A DNA stretch of 42,490 nucleotides from Verrucomicrobiales bacterium. GTDB taxonomy: Bacteria > Verrucomicrobiota > Verrucomicrobiia > Verrucomicrobiales > DEV007. Under the pieces are notes generated by a model, which was not told the DNA's origin, searched no databases, and saw only the letters and a program-made list of their open reading frames with translations. Numbering within the stretch: the first letter of the stretch is position 1; every line of letters starts with the position of its first letter. Of the stretch, positions 16,726 through 25,323 are shown one piece after another. The translations under genes and the position numbers were made by a program. The stretch lies in contig JANQJH010000327.1 in NCBI GenBank assembly GCA_028281705.1, forward strand, positions 1 to 42,490, in the 5' to 3' direction.

Positions 16726-18135
16726 TCAGGCGAGGATATCGTGGACGACCTCGCCGTAGACATCCGTGAGGCGGAAGTCGCGCCCGGCGTGCCTGTAGGT
16801 GAGCTTGGTGTGGTCGATGCCAAGCAAGTGCAGCATGGTGGCGTGGAGATCGTGGAAATGGACCCGGTTTTCCACGGCGTAGAAACCGTACTCGTCGGTG
16901 TTGCCGTACTGGATCCCGGGTTTGGTGCCGCCACCAGCGAGAAACATGGTGAAGCCGTGAGGATTGTGGTCTCTGCCGTCGCGTCCCTGGGCCACCGGGG
17001 TGCGTCCGAACTCGCCTCCCCACAAAACCAGGGTATCGTCTAACAAGCCGCGTTGTTTGAGATCGGTGATGAGGGCGGCGACGGGACGATCCATTTCCGA
17101 GGCCAGGCGTCGATGATCCTTCTCCAACTTGCTGTGCTGATCCCAGTAGCGGTGGGTGACCTGGACGAAGCGCACGCCGGCTTCGGAGAATCGCCGCGCC
17201 AGAAGGCACTGTTCGGCGAAAGGCGCCGTGGTGGGATCATCCATGCCGTAAAGCGCGCGGGTCGAGGCCGATTCCGTGGAGAGATCCTGCACACCCGGGG
17301 CCTCCATTTGCATGCGAAAGGCGAGTTCGTAGGAGGCCAGGCGAGCCTCGAGCGCCGGGTCGCCGCCCACCTGGGAAAGGTGATCCCGGTTCATCGCCTC
17401 TAACAGAGCGAGTTCTTCACGCTGCGCCCGGCGACTGGCCGCGGGGCCACTCATGAACGGGATCTCCAGCCGACTCTCTTTGTTCTTCGCGATGCGCGTG
17501 CCCTGATAGTGCGCCGGCAAGAAGGAAGAGGACCAGGCGTTGGCGCCGCCGTGACCGCCGGGGGGATTGATGGTGAGAAACCCGGGGAGATTTTCGTTAG
17601 CCGTTCCCAGGCCATACTGAATCCAAGAGCCCATGGCGGGCCGGGGGAAGGTGTCTGAACCGGTGTGCAGTTCTAACAAGGCGCCGCCATGGCGGGAATT
17701 GGATCCGTGAATGGAACGGATGATGCAGAGATCATCGACCACGCGGCTGAGATGAGGAAGAATGTCGCTGACGGAGGCGCCGCTCTGGCCGTGGCGGGCA
17801 AAGTGAAAGGGTGAGCCTAACAAGTTCCCGGTCTTGCTGCTGACAATCCTCGGCATGTCGAAGGGCAAGGGTTTGCCGTCATCGCGCGTCAGCCGGGGTT
17901 TGTCATCAAAGAGGTCCACCTGGGAGGGGCCGCCGTGCATGAAAAGGAAGATGACGCGCTTCGCCTTGGGCTCGCGAGGCGCCGGCCTGGGTGCCAGGGG
18001 GCCGTTGGTTGTTGCCGCCGCATCTTTCGCCAAGAGCCCGTGAAAGGCCAGGGCGCCGAAGCCCGCAGCCGATTGCTGCAAGAGGGCGCGCCTGGTCAGA
18101 GGGAGGCTGCGGTGATGGCAAAGGGATGAGCGCAT
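16726..18135 (-). CDS. DUF1501 secreted sulfatase-superfamily-like protein (copy 1)
   Basis: DUF1501 proteins are exported, related to the alkaline phosphatase/sulfatase fold, and of unknown activity. The 469-residue chain begins with a twin-arginine-type leader (Thr-Arg-Arg-Ala-Leu-Leu, then a hydrophobic Ala/Gly stretch). Motifs of the family are visible: Phe-Leu-Phe-Met-His-Gly-Gly-Pro-Ser-Gln-x-Asp near 65, Trp-Gly-Gly-Glu-Phe-Gly-Arg-Thr near 380, an Asp-His-Asn-Pro-His-Gly-Phe segment, and His-Asp-Leu-His-Ala-Thr-Met-Leu-His-Leu-Leu-Gly near the C-terminus. It starts 17 bp after the stop of the DUF1553 gene upstream, the usual partner order. A paralogous pair lies at 27674-31600. Confidence 0.9.
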   Translation of the reverse strand: MRSSLCHHRSLPLTRRALLQQSAAGFGALAFHGLLAKDAAATTNGPLAPRPAPREPKAKRVIFLFMHGGPSQVDLFDDKPRLTRDDGKPLPFDMPRIVSSKTGNLLGSPFHFARHGQSGASVSDILPHLSRVVDDLCIIRSIHGSNSRHGGALLELHTGSDTFPRPAMGSWIQYGLGTANENLPGFLTINPPGGHGGANAWSSSFLPAHYQGTRIAKNKESRLEIPFMSGPAASRRAQREELALLEAMNRDHLSQVGGDPALEARLASYELAFRMQMEAPGVQDLSTESASTRALYGMDDPTTAPFAEQCLLARRFSEAGVRFVQVTHRYWDQHSKLEKDHRRLASEMDRPVAALITDLKQRGLLDDTLVLWGGEFGRTPVAQGRDGRDHNPHGFTMFLAGGGTKPGIQYGNTDEYGFYAVENRVHFHDLHATMLHLLGIDHTKLTYRHAGRDFRLTDVYGEVVHDILA

Positions 18136-18152
18136 GGGACGACTTCGTGGGA

Positions 18153-20474
18153 TTAGTCCAGATAGAGAAACTCGTTGGAAGCCAAAATGGCGCGCGCGAG
18201 GGCGGCCCAGCCGTCCTCGCCGGAATAAGACGCGAGAAAGGCCTGCGCCCGGCTGACGTCGGCTTCGCTCGCGGGGCGATGCAGGAGGCGGCCGTAGAGG
18301 GCGTCGAGTTTCTCCCGGAGTCCCTCTGCGGGCAGTCTCTCCGCCAGCTGCGCCGCCGTCTGGTGCACGCGGTCGCTGTTCATCATGTAGAGGGATTGGG
18401 GGGCGACGACGGATTGGCGCCGATCACCGTTGGGTGCCGAGGGATCCGCCATGTCGAAGGCGACGAAGGCACCGTAGAGAGCGCTCCGGACGATGGGAAT
18501 GTAGACCGAACGGCGGGGTAAAGTGAGGTAGTCGTCAAGATGGGAGCGATTGACGTACTTCCCGGGCTGGTCCTTGAGCAGTTGGCCATGCATGGAGAGG
18601 TCGAGAGCTCCGGCGAGGCCTAACAAGCTATCTCTCAAGCTCTCGGCGTCGAGGCGTTGACGGGGTTGATAGGCCGGCAGCACCTTCTCCAGGTCATGTT
18701 CCGCCTCTCCAGGCGGCGGCGTGGTGGTCAAACCGTATCGCGCGGATGTCGTGAGGAGGCGCTGCATTCTCTTGATGGACCAATCGCCCTGAACGAGTTC
18801 CGTGGCCAAATAATCCAGGAGGGGAGCGTGCCGCGGGGGCGAGCCCAGCTTGCCAAAGTTGTCGGTTGAGGAAACGAGGCCCTTGCCGAAATGCCATCGC
18901 CACAACCGGTTGACCAGGACGCGGGCGGTGAGCGGATTCTCAGCCGAGCCGATCCACCGGGCCAGTTCCAAACGTCCGCTCTGGTTCTCTAGCGCCGCCG
19001 GGAACTGAGGCTCCCGGTGAAAGACCACGGGCACCTGGCGCGGCGTCTCTTCACCGAGGGTGAGGTAACTCCCCCGCAGATGCACTCTGGCATTGGTAAT
19101 CTCGTTTTCCGTCACGCCCATCACTTTGGTCAGAGGCGGCGTCTTGGATGCTAACGCTTTCATGCGCTCGCGCGCGCCATCGCGCGCTTCCTGGGAGGCT
19201 TTCTTGTCCTCGGCCTCGCGACGTAGCTTGGCGATGGTTTCATGGGCTTCCCGGATCTCCGGAGGGGAGAGATCGTACTCGTGCCATTTGGCGACCACCT
19301 TGTAGTTCACCAGGGTCTTGGTCGACATGAAAATGCCAGCCAAGCCGTAGTAGTCTTTCGTGGTCACGGGATCGAATTTGTGGTCGTGACAGCGGGCGCA
19401 GCCGAAGGTCATGCCGAGAAACGCCCGGCCCGTGGTATCGATTTGCTCGTCCACGATGTCCATGCGCATTTTCTGCGGATCATCGCAGGCCAACATCTTG
19501 GGGCCCACGGCGAGAAACCCCGTGGCCACCTTTTGCGCCATGGTGGAACGTTCTAACAGATCACCGGCCACCTGTTCGATGGCGAAGCGGTCGAAAGGGA
19601 GATCCGCGTTGAAGGCATCAATGACGTAGTCCCGGTAGCGATAGGCCTGGACGTAGGCCATGTTCTCATCCATTCCATTGGAATCGGCGAACCGGCTGAC
19701 GTCGAGCCAGTGCCGTCCCCAGCGTTCACCGTATCGCGGAGAGGCTAACAAGCGATCGATGACGCGCTCGCGAGCATCGGGCCGGTCTTCCGCTTCCAAC
19801 GGAAGACCGAGGGTGGCGGGAGGGAGACCGGTGAGTGCGTAGGCCAGCCGGCGCACGAGCTGACCGGGCGCCGCCGGGGGAGCCGGAGCCGCGCCGCGAT
19901 CCTTCCAATGATCGAGGAGAAAGGCATCGATCGCATTGCTGGCCCACGACCCGTGCGTTGTTAGGCTGGGAACTTCGACTTCTTGGGGAGGCTGAAAAGA
20001 CCAGAACCGCCGCCCTTCATCAATGTCGATGAGATTCGCCCCGGTAGACTCTGGTTCGACAGCATGGTCTGTTTGAGGGGCCTCGCGGGGATCGATGGCG
20101 CCCTGGGCCACCCATTGTTCGAGCACGCCGATCTGGGAGTCACTGAGCTTTTTCTTTGGCGGCATTTGCAAGTCCGGATCGCGATAACGTACGGCACGGA
20201 TGAGAAGGCTGGTCTCCACCTTTCCGGGCACGAGGGCCGGTCCGGAATCCCCACCCTTTTCCCAGCCGCCCCGGAAATCGAGTCGCAGGCCGCCCTCGAT
20301 CTTGGCATCCGCTTCCGCGGAATGGCATTGGTAACACTTCTCGATGAGGAGGGGGCGAACGTGTTTTTCGAAGTAGGCCACGCCCAATTCTGATTCCCCG
20401 TCCGCACTGGCAGCCGGGGTCCTGACAGAGATCAGGGCCAGGGTGACAATGACCGCGGCGAGCTTCGAAACCAT
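18153..20474 (-). CDS. PSCyt1/PSCyt2 (DUF1549)/DUF1553 secreted cytochrome-like protein (copy 1)
   Basis: The start is taken as the ATG at 20474, which leads directly into a signal peptide (Ala-Ala-Ser-Ala near 24); a GTG at 20489 is possible, and no clear Shine-Dalgarno separates them. The 773-residue protein has a planctomycete-type cytochrome c domain with Cys47-x-x-Cys50-His51, a DUF1549 domain with a second Cys359-x-x-Cys362-His363, and a C-terminal DUF1553 domain with Asn-Arg-x-Trp-x-x-x-Phe-Gly. Covalent haem at both CxxCH sites is predicted from motif only. The family is expanded in Planctomycetes and Verrucomicrobia and occurs with DUF1501 partners, often near sulfatases. The biochemical role is unknown; export to the periplasm is likely. 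Confidence 0.9.
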   Translation of the reverse strand: MVSKLAAVIVTLALISVRTPAASADGESELGVAYFEKHVRPLLIEKCYQCHSAEADAKIEGGLRLDFRGGWEKGGDSGPALVPGKVETSLLIRAVRYRDPDLQMPPKKKLSDSQIGVLEQWVAQGAIDPREAPQTDHAVEPESTGANLIDIDEGRRFWSFQPPQEVEVPSLTTHGSWASNAIDAFLLDHWKDRGAAPAPPAAPGQLVRRLAYALTGLPPATLGLPLEAEDRPDARERVIDRLLASPRYGERWGRHWLDVSRFADSNGMDENMAYVQAYRYRDYVIDAFNADLPFDRFAIEQVAGDLLERSTMAQKVATGFLAVGPKMLACDDPQKMRMDIVDEQIDTTGRAFLGMTFGCARCHDHKFDPVTTKDYYGLAGIFMSTKTLVNYKVVAKWHEYDLSPPEIREAHETIAKLRREAEDKKASQEARDGARERMKALASKTPPLTKVMGVTENEITNARVHLRGSYLTLGEETPRQVPVVFHREPQFPAALENQSGRLELARWIGSAENPLTARVLVNRLWRWHFGKGLVSSTDNFGKLGSPPRHAPLLDYLATELVQGDWSIKRMQRLLTTSARYGLTTTPPPGEAEHDLEKVLPAYQPRQRLDAESLRDSLLGLAGALDLSMHGQLLKDQPGKYVNRSHLDDYLTLPRRSVYIPIVRSALYGAFVAFDMADPSAPNGDRRQSVVAPQSLYMMNSDRVHQTAAQLAERLPAEGLREKLDALYGRLLHRPASEADVSRAQAFLASYSGEDGWAALARAILASNEFLYLD

Positions 20475-20537
20475 GTCGACATCCAACACCGCGGCGGGGC
20501 AGATGTGGCGCCTTCAGCCGGATGATCGCGAGGGAGC

Positions 20538-21980
20538 TCAGTCGAGATCTTCTGAGTAGGAATCGAATTCATCCTCTCCGTGGCGCCGTTTTCGGGCGTG
20601 CCTAATGGCGGCGGCGGCGACGATGACGATGGGCAGGAGAGTTAGGAGAAGATAGAGGAGCTTCTTGCCGGCTTCGCTTTTCACGTGAAACGTCCCGGAG
20701 GCGGGCTTGACTCCTCGGGAGGTAGCGGCGATGCGGACGCGATAGGGACCGGCCTTGCGGACGGAAAAGGAAGCCCGCGTCCCGTCCACTGTCTTTTTGG
20801 GAATCTTGGGGGAGCCAGGCGGTCCCGTGATGGTGACGAGGTACTTGCACCCTGGTGGCGGGTTGACCACGCGCCAGCTCACGGTGACGCTGCCGGAACT
20901 GATGGCGGCATCGCGTCTGGGAGACTGCAAGACGATTTCGCTGGGCTCGCCGTTGGCTGGATCGGGGGTGGGATTCGTCGCCGGGGCGGGACTCGTATTC
21001 GCCGGAGCCACTTCGAATTGCCCCTGCAGCGAACTGCCACCGTCGATGGAGACGCTGACCGAATGGACGCCCTGACTGAGGCCGGGAAAGGTGACCTGCG
21101 GCGTCTGCGTGGTCAGGGATTGCGTGGCGCCGTTGGGTGGTGTCAGGGATGCCTCGTAGGAGAGGCCGCCCGGCGCGTTGAAGCTATCCCAGGAGATCGT
21201 GGCATCGTCGCCAGCACGCAATCCCTGCGGAAGGACGAGATTGCTCAGGAGGGTGCTGTTGCCGTTCGAAGGCGCGCCGTCGTTGGCCAGGCGAACGAGC
21301 CTGACATTTACCTGGAGAACGTACTCGCCTTGTGTTCCCTTGTGGGTAAAGGATCCGATCTCGCCATTGTGTTCCACGTGTCGCAGGCTCTTGAATTCGC
21401 GGACGGCGACCTGGTCGTCGGTGTCGACAATGTTCTCCTTGTCTTCGCGCGCGTCCGTGATCTCAACTAACAAATAGGAGGAGAGGCCGAGGTTCATGGC
21501 TTCGCGCCGGGTCATGGCGCGAGCGAGCCAGAGAAAGGTGCGCTGATCGTTGAACTCGGCGGGCGCGGGGAAGCGCGTCAGGAGGGCATCGACGTCGCGC
21601 GCGGGATCATTGACCACGCGGTGAATGGAGGCCGTCTTGGAGGAGGCGGGATCGCCGAAGCGTTTGAGAAAGAGGTGACTGCCGGGCCCGAGCAATGGGG
21701 TGCGCCCGGGAGTCCGGCTGGTGATGTCGAGGATCTCCTGAGAGAGGAGCGAGTGCTGCCAGTTGGGATACTTCGACCAGTCGAATTGGTCGGTCAATAG
21801 ATCGCGCACGAGGTTCTTGGCCTCCACGACCTTGGTGTGGCCGATGCCGAAGGAGGCTCCCACCATCGAGCCTGACACATCTACAAGAACAAAGGCGTCA
21901 CGGGGAAACGATGGTGTCTGGGCGACGGCTGAGCCAGCGAAGAAAAGGCTGAGCAGGATGAGGCGGCCGAGCAGACTCAT
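20538..21980 (-). CDS. VWA-domain protein with signal peptide and C-terminal membrane anchor
   Basis: This 480-residue protein starts with a signal peptide (1-20, Ala-Val-Ala|Gln). A von Willebrand factor A domain follows, with the metal-ion-dependent adhesion site Asp34-x-Ser36-x-Ser38-Met. Two beta-sandwich (Ig-like) modules come next, near 245-325 and 345-430, separated by a Pro/Asn-rich linker, then one transmembrane helix at about 438-460 and a short basic-then-acidic cytosolic tail. It would therefore expose the VWA and Ig-like parts to the periplasm. It starts 3 bp after the stop of the upstream VWA gene, so translation is probably coupled. It resembles components of Bat/aerotolerance clusters but is not clearly BatA or BatB. 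Confidence 0.85.
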   Translation of the reverse strand: MSLLGRLILLSLFFAGSAVAQTPSFPRDAFVLVDVSGSMVGASFGIGHTKVVEAKNLVRDLLTDQFDWSKYPNWQHSLLSQEILDITSRTPGRTPLLGPGSHLFLKRFGDPASSKTASIHRVVNDPARDVDALLTRFPAPAEFNDQRTFLWLARAMTRREAMNLGLSSYLLVEITDAREDKENIVDTDDQVAVREFKSLRHVEHNGEIGSFTHKGTQGEYVLQVNVRLVRLANDGAPSNGNSTLLSNLVLPQGLRAGDDATISWDSFNAPGGLSYEASLTPPNGATQSLTTQTPQVTFPGLSQGVHSVSVSIDGGSSLQGQFEVAPANTSPAPATNPTPDPANGEPSEIVLQSPRRDAAISSGSVTVSWRVVNPPPGCKYLVTITGPPGSPKIPKKTVDGTRASFSVRKAGPYRVRIAATSRGVKPASGTFHVKSEAGKKLLYLLLTLLPIVIVAAAAIRHARKRRHGEDEFDSYSEDLD

Positions 21981-21983
21981 GGA

Positions 21984-23264
21984 CTAGCTGATGCGTTTCA
22001 TGCGTTTGGGGCTGATGAAGAGAGCGAGAAGGGCACAGAGAACAAAGACGAGGACGGTGATGAAAACCAGATCTTTATCGACCGTCCAGGGGCTAAGCAA
22101 GCCTTTGAGAACGCTCTGATACACCTCGGGATCCTGGGCGTCATTGTAGTTCATCCCGGCGGATTCGGCGGCACGGAAAAAAGTTTCACCTTCCCCGCTG
22201 GAATCCTCTTCCAGGCGAACGTCGATGAAGTGCACCATGTCATCGGGAAACACGGTGGCGAAGCCCTCATCCACGTTGAAATACTGGGCGCTCTGCTCGT
22301 CGAGCTGCACCCGCCGGTCCTTGCCATCGGTGATGATGAGAAAGAGGCGGTTGGGAAATGTCAGGGGCTCTTGTTGATTGACGTCGAGGTAGGTTTTCCA
22401 GATGCCTTCGCAGATGGGCGAACCCTGATCCGTGCTCACGCCCTCGATGTGAGCGATGGCTTCATCAGCATTCTCGAAGGCGAGCACCGTGCCCGAGAGC
22501 GAGTCCATCTGGCCGGCAGTGACATTCATCACCTCCTCGATGGAGTTGATACTGGCGTTGCGATCGAAGGTGGTGATGACGAACTTCGATTCGTTAGGAA
22601 ACTGGGGCAGGATGGTGCGGAGAATTTCTCTCGCCTGGGCGATGGGTTCTTCCATACTGCCTGAGTTGTCCAGGAGGATGGCCACGAGCGAGGGTCGGCT
22701 AAGTCCGGGAATGAAGAGCACGGCCAAACCGAGCAGCGGGGCGAGGAGCCAGACCTTGGAGCGGCGGAAGGCCCGGCGGAGGGCGGTCACGGTGCGGCTT
22801 TCCACTCGCGGTGTGTGGGCTTGCCCGGCGAGGTTCTTCAGTTTCTGACGGGTGAAACTGCCGCGGAGTTTGATCAGGGCCACGACCGGACAGAGCATGG
22901 CCATGGTGAAGCTGATGAGGGTAGGCAGTTCGTAGTTGGCGCGGAAAGCCTCGCCTCGCCGGCTGACGAAGGTGATCCATGCGACGAGAAGAAGGGCGGT
23001 GAGGCAGCCGGCCACGAGCCAGGCTCGCCAGAGATTGAACACCCGGGAAAATCGGATCGGCGGATCGCCTTCGTGTGCTTCGGGATCGTGGACTGGCGGG
23101 CGCCGCAGGATTTTCGCCATGATGAGCACGAGGAAAATCATGACGAGGACGGTGGCAACCGGCGTGACCCAAAACTTGAGGCTCAGCAGATTGGCATTGT
23201 TGAAATACTTCAGCAGCGTCGGCCAGACGTTGTTGAAGCGTTCGGTAAGGGCGTCCAGATCCAT
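21984..23264 (-). CDS. Membrane-embedded VWA-domain protein (BatA/B-like)
   Basis: The 426-residue product has hydrophobic helices at about 28-53, 78-100, 114-132 and 171-188, then a VWA domain with the MIDAS Asp199-Asn-Ser201-Gly-Ser203-Met and a downstream Thr-Asp-Gly, and a final helix near 400-420 before a short basic tail. This is the overall plan of BatA/BatB-type proteins with extra N-terminal helices. It lies 9 bp after the stop of the 433-residue gene and 3 bp before the next VWA gene, so the four genes 25241-20538 probably form an operon. Its likely ATPase partner, MoxR, is 14 kb away. The client of the complex is unknown. Confidence 0.85.
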   Translation of the reverse strand: MDLDALTERFNNVWPTLLKYFNNANLLSLKFWVTPVATVLVMIFLVLIMAKILRRPPVHDPEAHEGDPPIRFSRVFNLWRAWLVAGCLTALLLVAWITFVSRRGEAFRANYELPTLISFTMAMLCPVVALIKLRGSFTRQKLKNLAGQAHTPRVESRTVTALRRAFRRSKVWLLAPLLGLAVLFIPGLSRPSLVAILLDNSGSMEEPIAQAREILRTILPQFPNESKFVITTFDRNASINSIEEVMNVTAGQMDSLSGTVLAFENADEAIAHIEGVSTDQGSPICEGIWKTYLDVNQQEPLTFPNRLFLIITDGKDRRVQLDEQSAQYFNVDEGFATVFPDDMVHFIDVRLEEDSSGEGETFFRAAESAGMNYNDAQDPEVYQSVLKGLLSPWTVDKDLVFITVLVFVLCALLALFISPKRMKRIS

Positions 23265-23273
23265 GATTCAGCT

Positions 23274-24575
23274 CTAGCTAAGGATGACTTGAGTTTCTTC
23301 ATTCTCCCAGCCCCGTTCCCGGCGCAAGCCATAAGCGAGGACGCAGAGCACCTGCCGGCGAGGCAGGTCGAGGTGCTGGTAGACGCCGGGGAGGCGTTCG
23401 GAAGGATTGTTCCGCAGGAAATGAGCAGCTTCGTCGGTGAACTCGGAGAACAGTGGCACGTGATTGGGAGTGTATCCGGCCAGGCGGCGTGTGGCGCTGA
23501 GAAAGGCCTCCACCAAGGGATCGATCTTCTGTGCAATGGCCTGGCATGCGGCGTAGGACGGCTCGGAGCCGCAGAAATTCGGTAGATGGCGCATTTCTTC
23601 GAGGAGGATGAGGTGGTCGCTGATGCTGTGCTCCAGGAGTTCGCGGTAGAGCGCGCGATGCAAGGTCCGGGCCGCTTCTTCATCGGACTGTGCCTGTTCC
23701 AAGCGTTCCGAGAGCGCCAAATCACAAAGGTAACCCGTTTCCTCCGCGGTGCGCAAAAGTTGGTGCCAGCGATCTTCGGCGCCCTCGCGTTGCCGATGGT
23801 AGAAGCGTGAGAGCATCCAGCTCGTGAGTGCCAAGCTTTCGCCGGGATCGTCTGACTGCGTCAAGTCCTCGTAAACCTCGGCCACCGCTTCGCGAACCTC
23901 GCGCAGATGTTCCAGGTAGCGCCGGGGCCCTTCCACCGCCCGATGGAGCCAGTGCTCGTTGTGATAGAACGGCGTCGCCACCGGAGCGGGCACGGGCGTG
24001 GCCGGTTCGGGAGGAGCCGGCGGCATCGTGCCGAGATCCGTGCGCAAGCGCTCCGCCAGTCGAGGAACATCGAGCGTGGGGCGCGGTAGATTGCCCGGCA
24101 ATTCCCGCAGGCTCTCTTCCACCCCCTCGAGCCTCAAGCGCTGGCGCCGGAGTTCGTCGTGCTGGCGGGCAAGGCGCTGCAGGAGCCCGTAGCCTAACAA
24201 GAGAATGGCCACCGGAAGGAGCATGAAGAAACCGAGAACGAGCCAAATGGCAGGCTTCTTGAGGAGACTCTGTGGGCCCTCGATGCTCTCCACCGCCTGG
24301 CGCAGTCGCGTGAACTCCCCCCTGATTTCTTCGCCGCTCTCGGAAGTCTTCTGATCGATTTTTTCCTCCAGCGCTTGAAATTGTTCGGTCAGATCGGGCG
24401 GGTGAGGTGGAAGCGTGCTGACCTCGGGCGGGGGAGCCGGAGAGCTCTGCGTTTCTGAGAGAGGCGGGTCTTGCGGAGGCGGTGTCTCCTCCTCCTGAGC
24501 ATGTGTCAGAATGGAGAAGACCCATACCGAGGCCAATCCCAGAATGGGAATCCGCCTCCGTAAGTTTCTCACCAT
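23274..24575 (-). CDS. Membrane protein with proline-rich and coiled-coil segments, function unknown
   Basis: I do not recognise a family. The 433 residues comprise an N-terminal hydrophobic signal or anchor (about 8-26), a Pro/Ser/Glu-rich stretch (28-60), a charged helical region (61-100), a transmembrane helix (about 109-133) and a coiled coil (135-165). A Pro-rich linker leads to an alpha-helical C-terminal domain of about 240 residues that is acidic and Leu/Glu/Arg-rich. The large domain is probably cytosolic or periplasmic depending on whether the first segment is cleaved. Placement directly before two VWA genes suggests a subunit of the same membrane complex. An unusually large number of antisense-frame stretches is open here because the gene is Arg/Glu/Leu rich; they are not genes. 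Confidence 0.75.
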   Translation of the reverse strand: MVRNLRRRIPILGLASVWVFSILTHAQEEETPPPQDPPLSETQSSPAPPPEVSTLPPHPPDLTEQFQALEEKIDQKTSESGEEIRGEFTRLRQAVESIEGPQSLLKKPAIWLVLGFFMLLPVAILLLGYGLLQRLARQHDELRRQRLRLEGVEESLRELPGNLPRPTLDVPRLAERLRTDLGTMPPAPPEPATPVPAPVATPFYHNEHWLHRAVEGPRRYLEHLREVREAVAEVYEDLTQSDDPGESLALTSWMLSRFYHRQREGAEDRWHQLLRTAEETGYLCDLALSERLEQAQSDEEAARTLHRALYRELLEHSISDHLILLEEMRHLPNFCGSEPSYAACQAIAQKIDPLVEAFLSATRRLAGYTPNHVPLFSEFTDEAAHFLRNNPSERLPGVYQHLDLPRRQVLCVLAYGLRRERGWENEETQVILS

Positions 24576-24665
24576 GAGGACCTAGCCTAGCTCGTTCGGG
24601 CCCAAGTGCAATCGAGGAGGTGGGTCCGGATTCAGGGGAATCGCCTCGTCTCGCCTCGCTCCCGA

Positions 24666-25241
24666 TTACTGATCGACGACCGATTCCCAGAGCGCCCGCT
24701 CGTCGCCGATGCCGTGCTCGTCGAGACGCTTGGCAATGCTGGCGCGCGACGGCTCCACCACGCCTTCATTGCGGATCTGGAGGGTGTCCGCGGGGAACGC
24801 CTCTTCCGGCAGGATCTCCCGGGAGAGATACCAGCAAGCCCAGGCGCGCCATGTTCGCTGGATCTTGCGTGGAGGGACCATGCGGGTGGCCAGATGTTGG
24901 TAGTGGCGCCGCGGATTGCCCAGGAAATGCGCTTCCTCATCAGGACGATTCTCCAGGGTCCAGCGAACGGCGGCATAGGGCAATGGCCATCGTTGCAGGA
25001 CTTCTTCGTCTCCCTTGAGGTCGGCGCCGAGCGCCCGATTGAGCAGGAGGAGGCATCGCGCGGGCAATCCCTGAAGCCAAAGTGAGGCCGCATAGTTGAG
25101 CGCCGTCTCATAGAACTCAGGGCCGCGTTCACGCCGGTAGGGCGCCATGACCCGGTGGGTCAGAGGTTCGAGAGGTCGTGGCAGGTGTGGGCAGGGGCTG
25201 AAACCGGGGAGATGCGGGCGTTGTCGTGGCGATTCCGTCAT
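24666..25241 (-). CDS. Hypothetical alpha-helical protein of the VWA cluster
   Basis: The start is placed at the ATG at 25241 (191 residues); the frame extends to 25325, but that would cover the serS start and adds a poor leader. No family is recognised. The protein is rich in Arg, Trp and Tyr, has no signal peptide or membrane helix, and contains a helical stretch (Tyr-Glu-Thr-Ala-Leu-Asn-Tyr-Ala...Leu-Leu-Leu-Asn-Arg-Ala-Leu, about 50-85) that resembles a TPR-like helical pair. It is the first gene of the minus-strand cluster with the VWA genes and is divergent from serS across 82 bp. A cytosolic accessory role is plausible but unsupported. Confidence 0.65.
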   Translation of the reverse strand: MTESPRQRPHLPGFSPCPHLPRPLEPLTHRVMAPYRRERGPEFYETALNYAASLWLQGLPARCLLLLNRALGADLKGDEEVLQRWPLPYAAVRWTLENRPDEEAHFLGNPRRHYQHLATRMVPPRKIQRTWRAWACWYLSREILPEEAFPADTLQIRNEGVVEPSRASIAKRLDEHGIGDERALWESVVDQ

Positions 25242-25323
25242 CGGGGCGATCCTAGCGCATGTCCCGGGGGGCGTCTTGGGAAATCCCCTTTCCTTTTCAG
25301 ACCCTTGAGCTAGGGTCGCGCCC

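Noticed and set aside
16682-17209. N-terminal extension of the secreted beta-sandwich protein by about 176 residues
   Set aside because: The extra stretch is Arg/His/Pro-rich, overlaps the 3' part of the DUF1501 gene in another frame and lacks a fold-like pattern; the ATG at 16681 has a ribosome binding site and a signal peptide directly after it.
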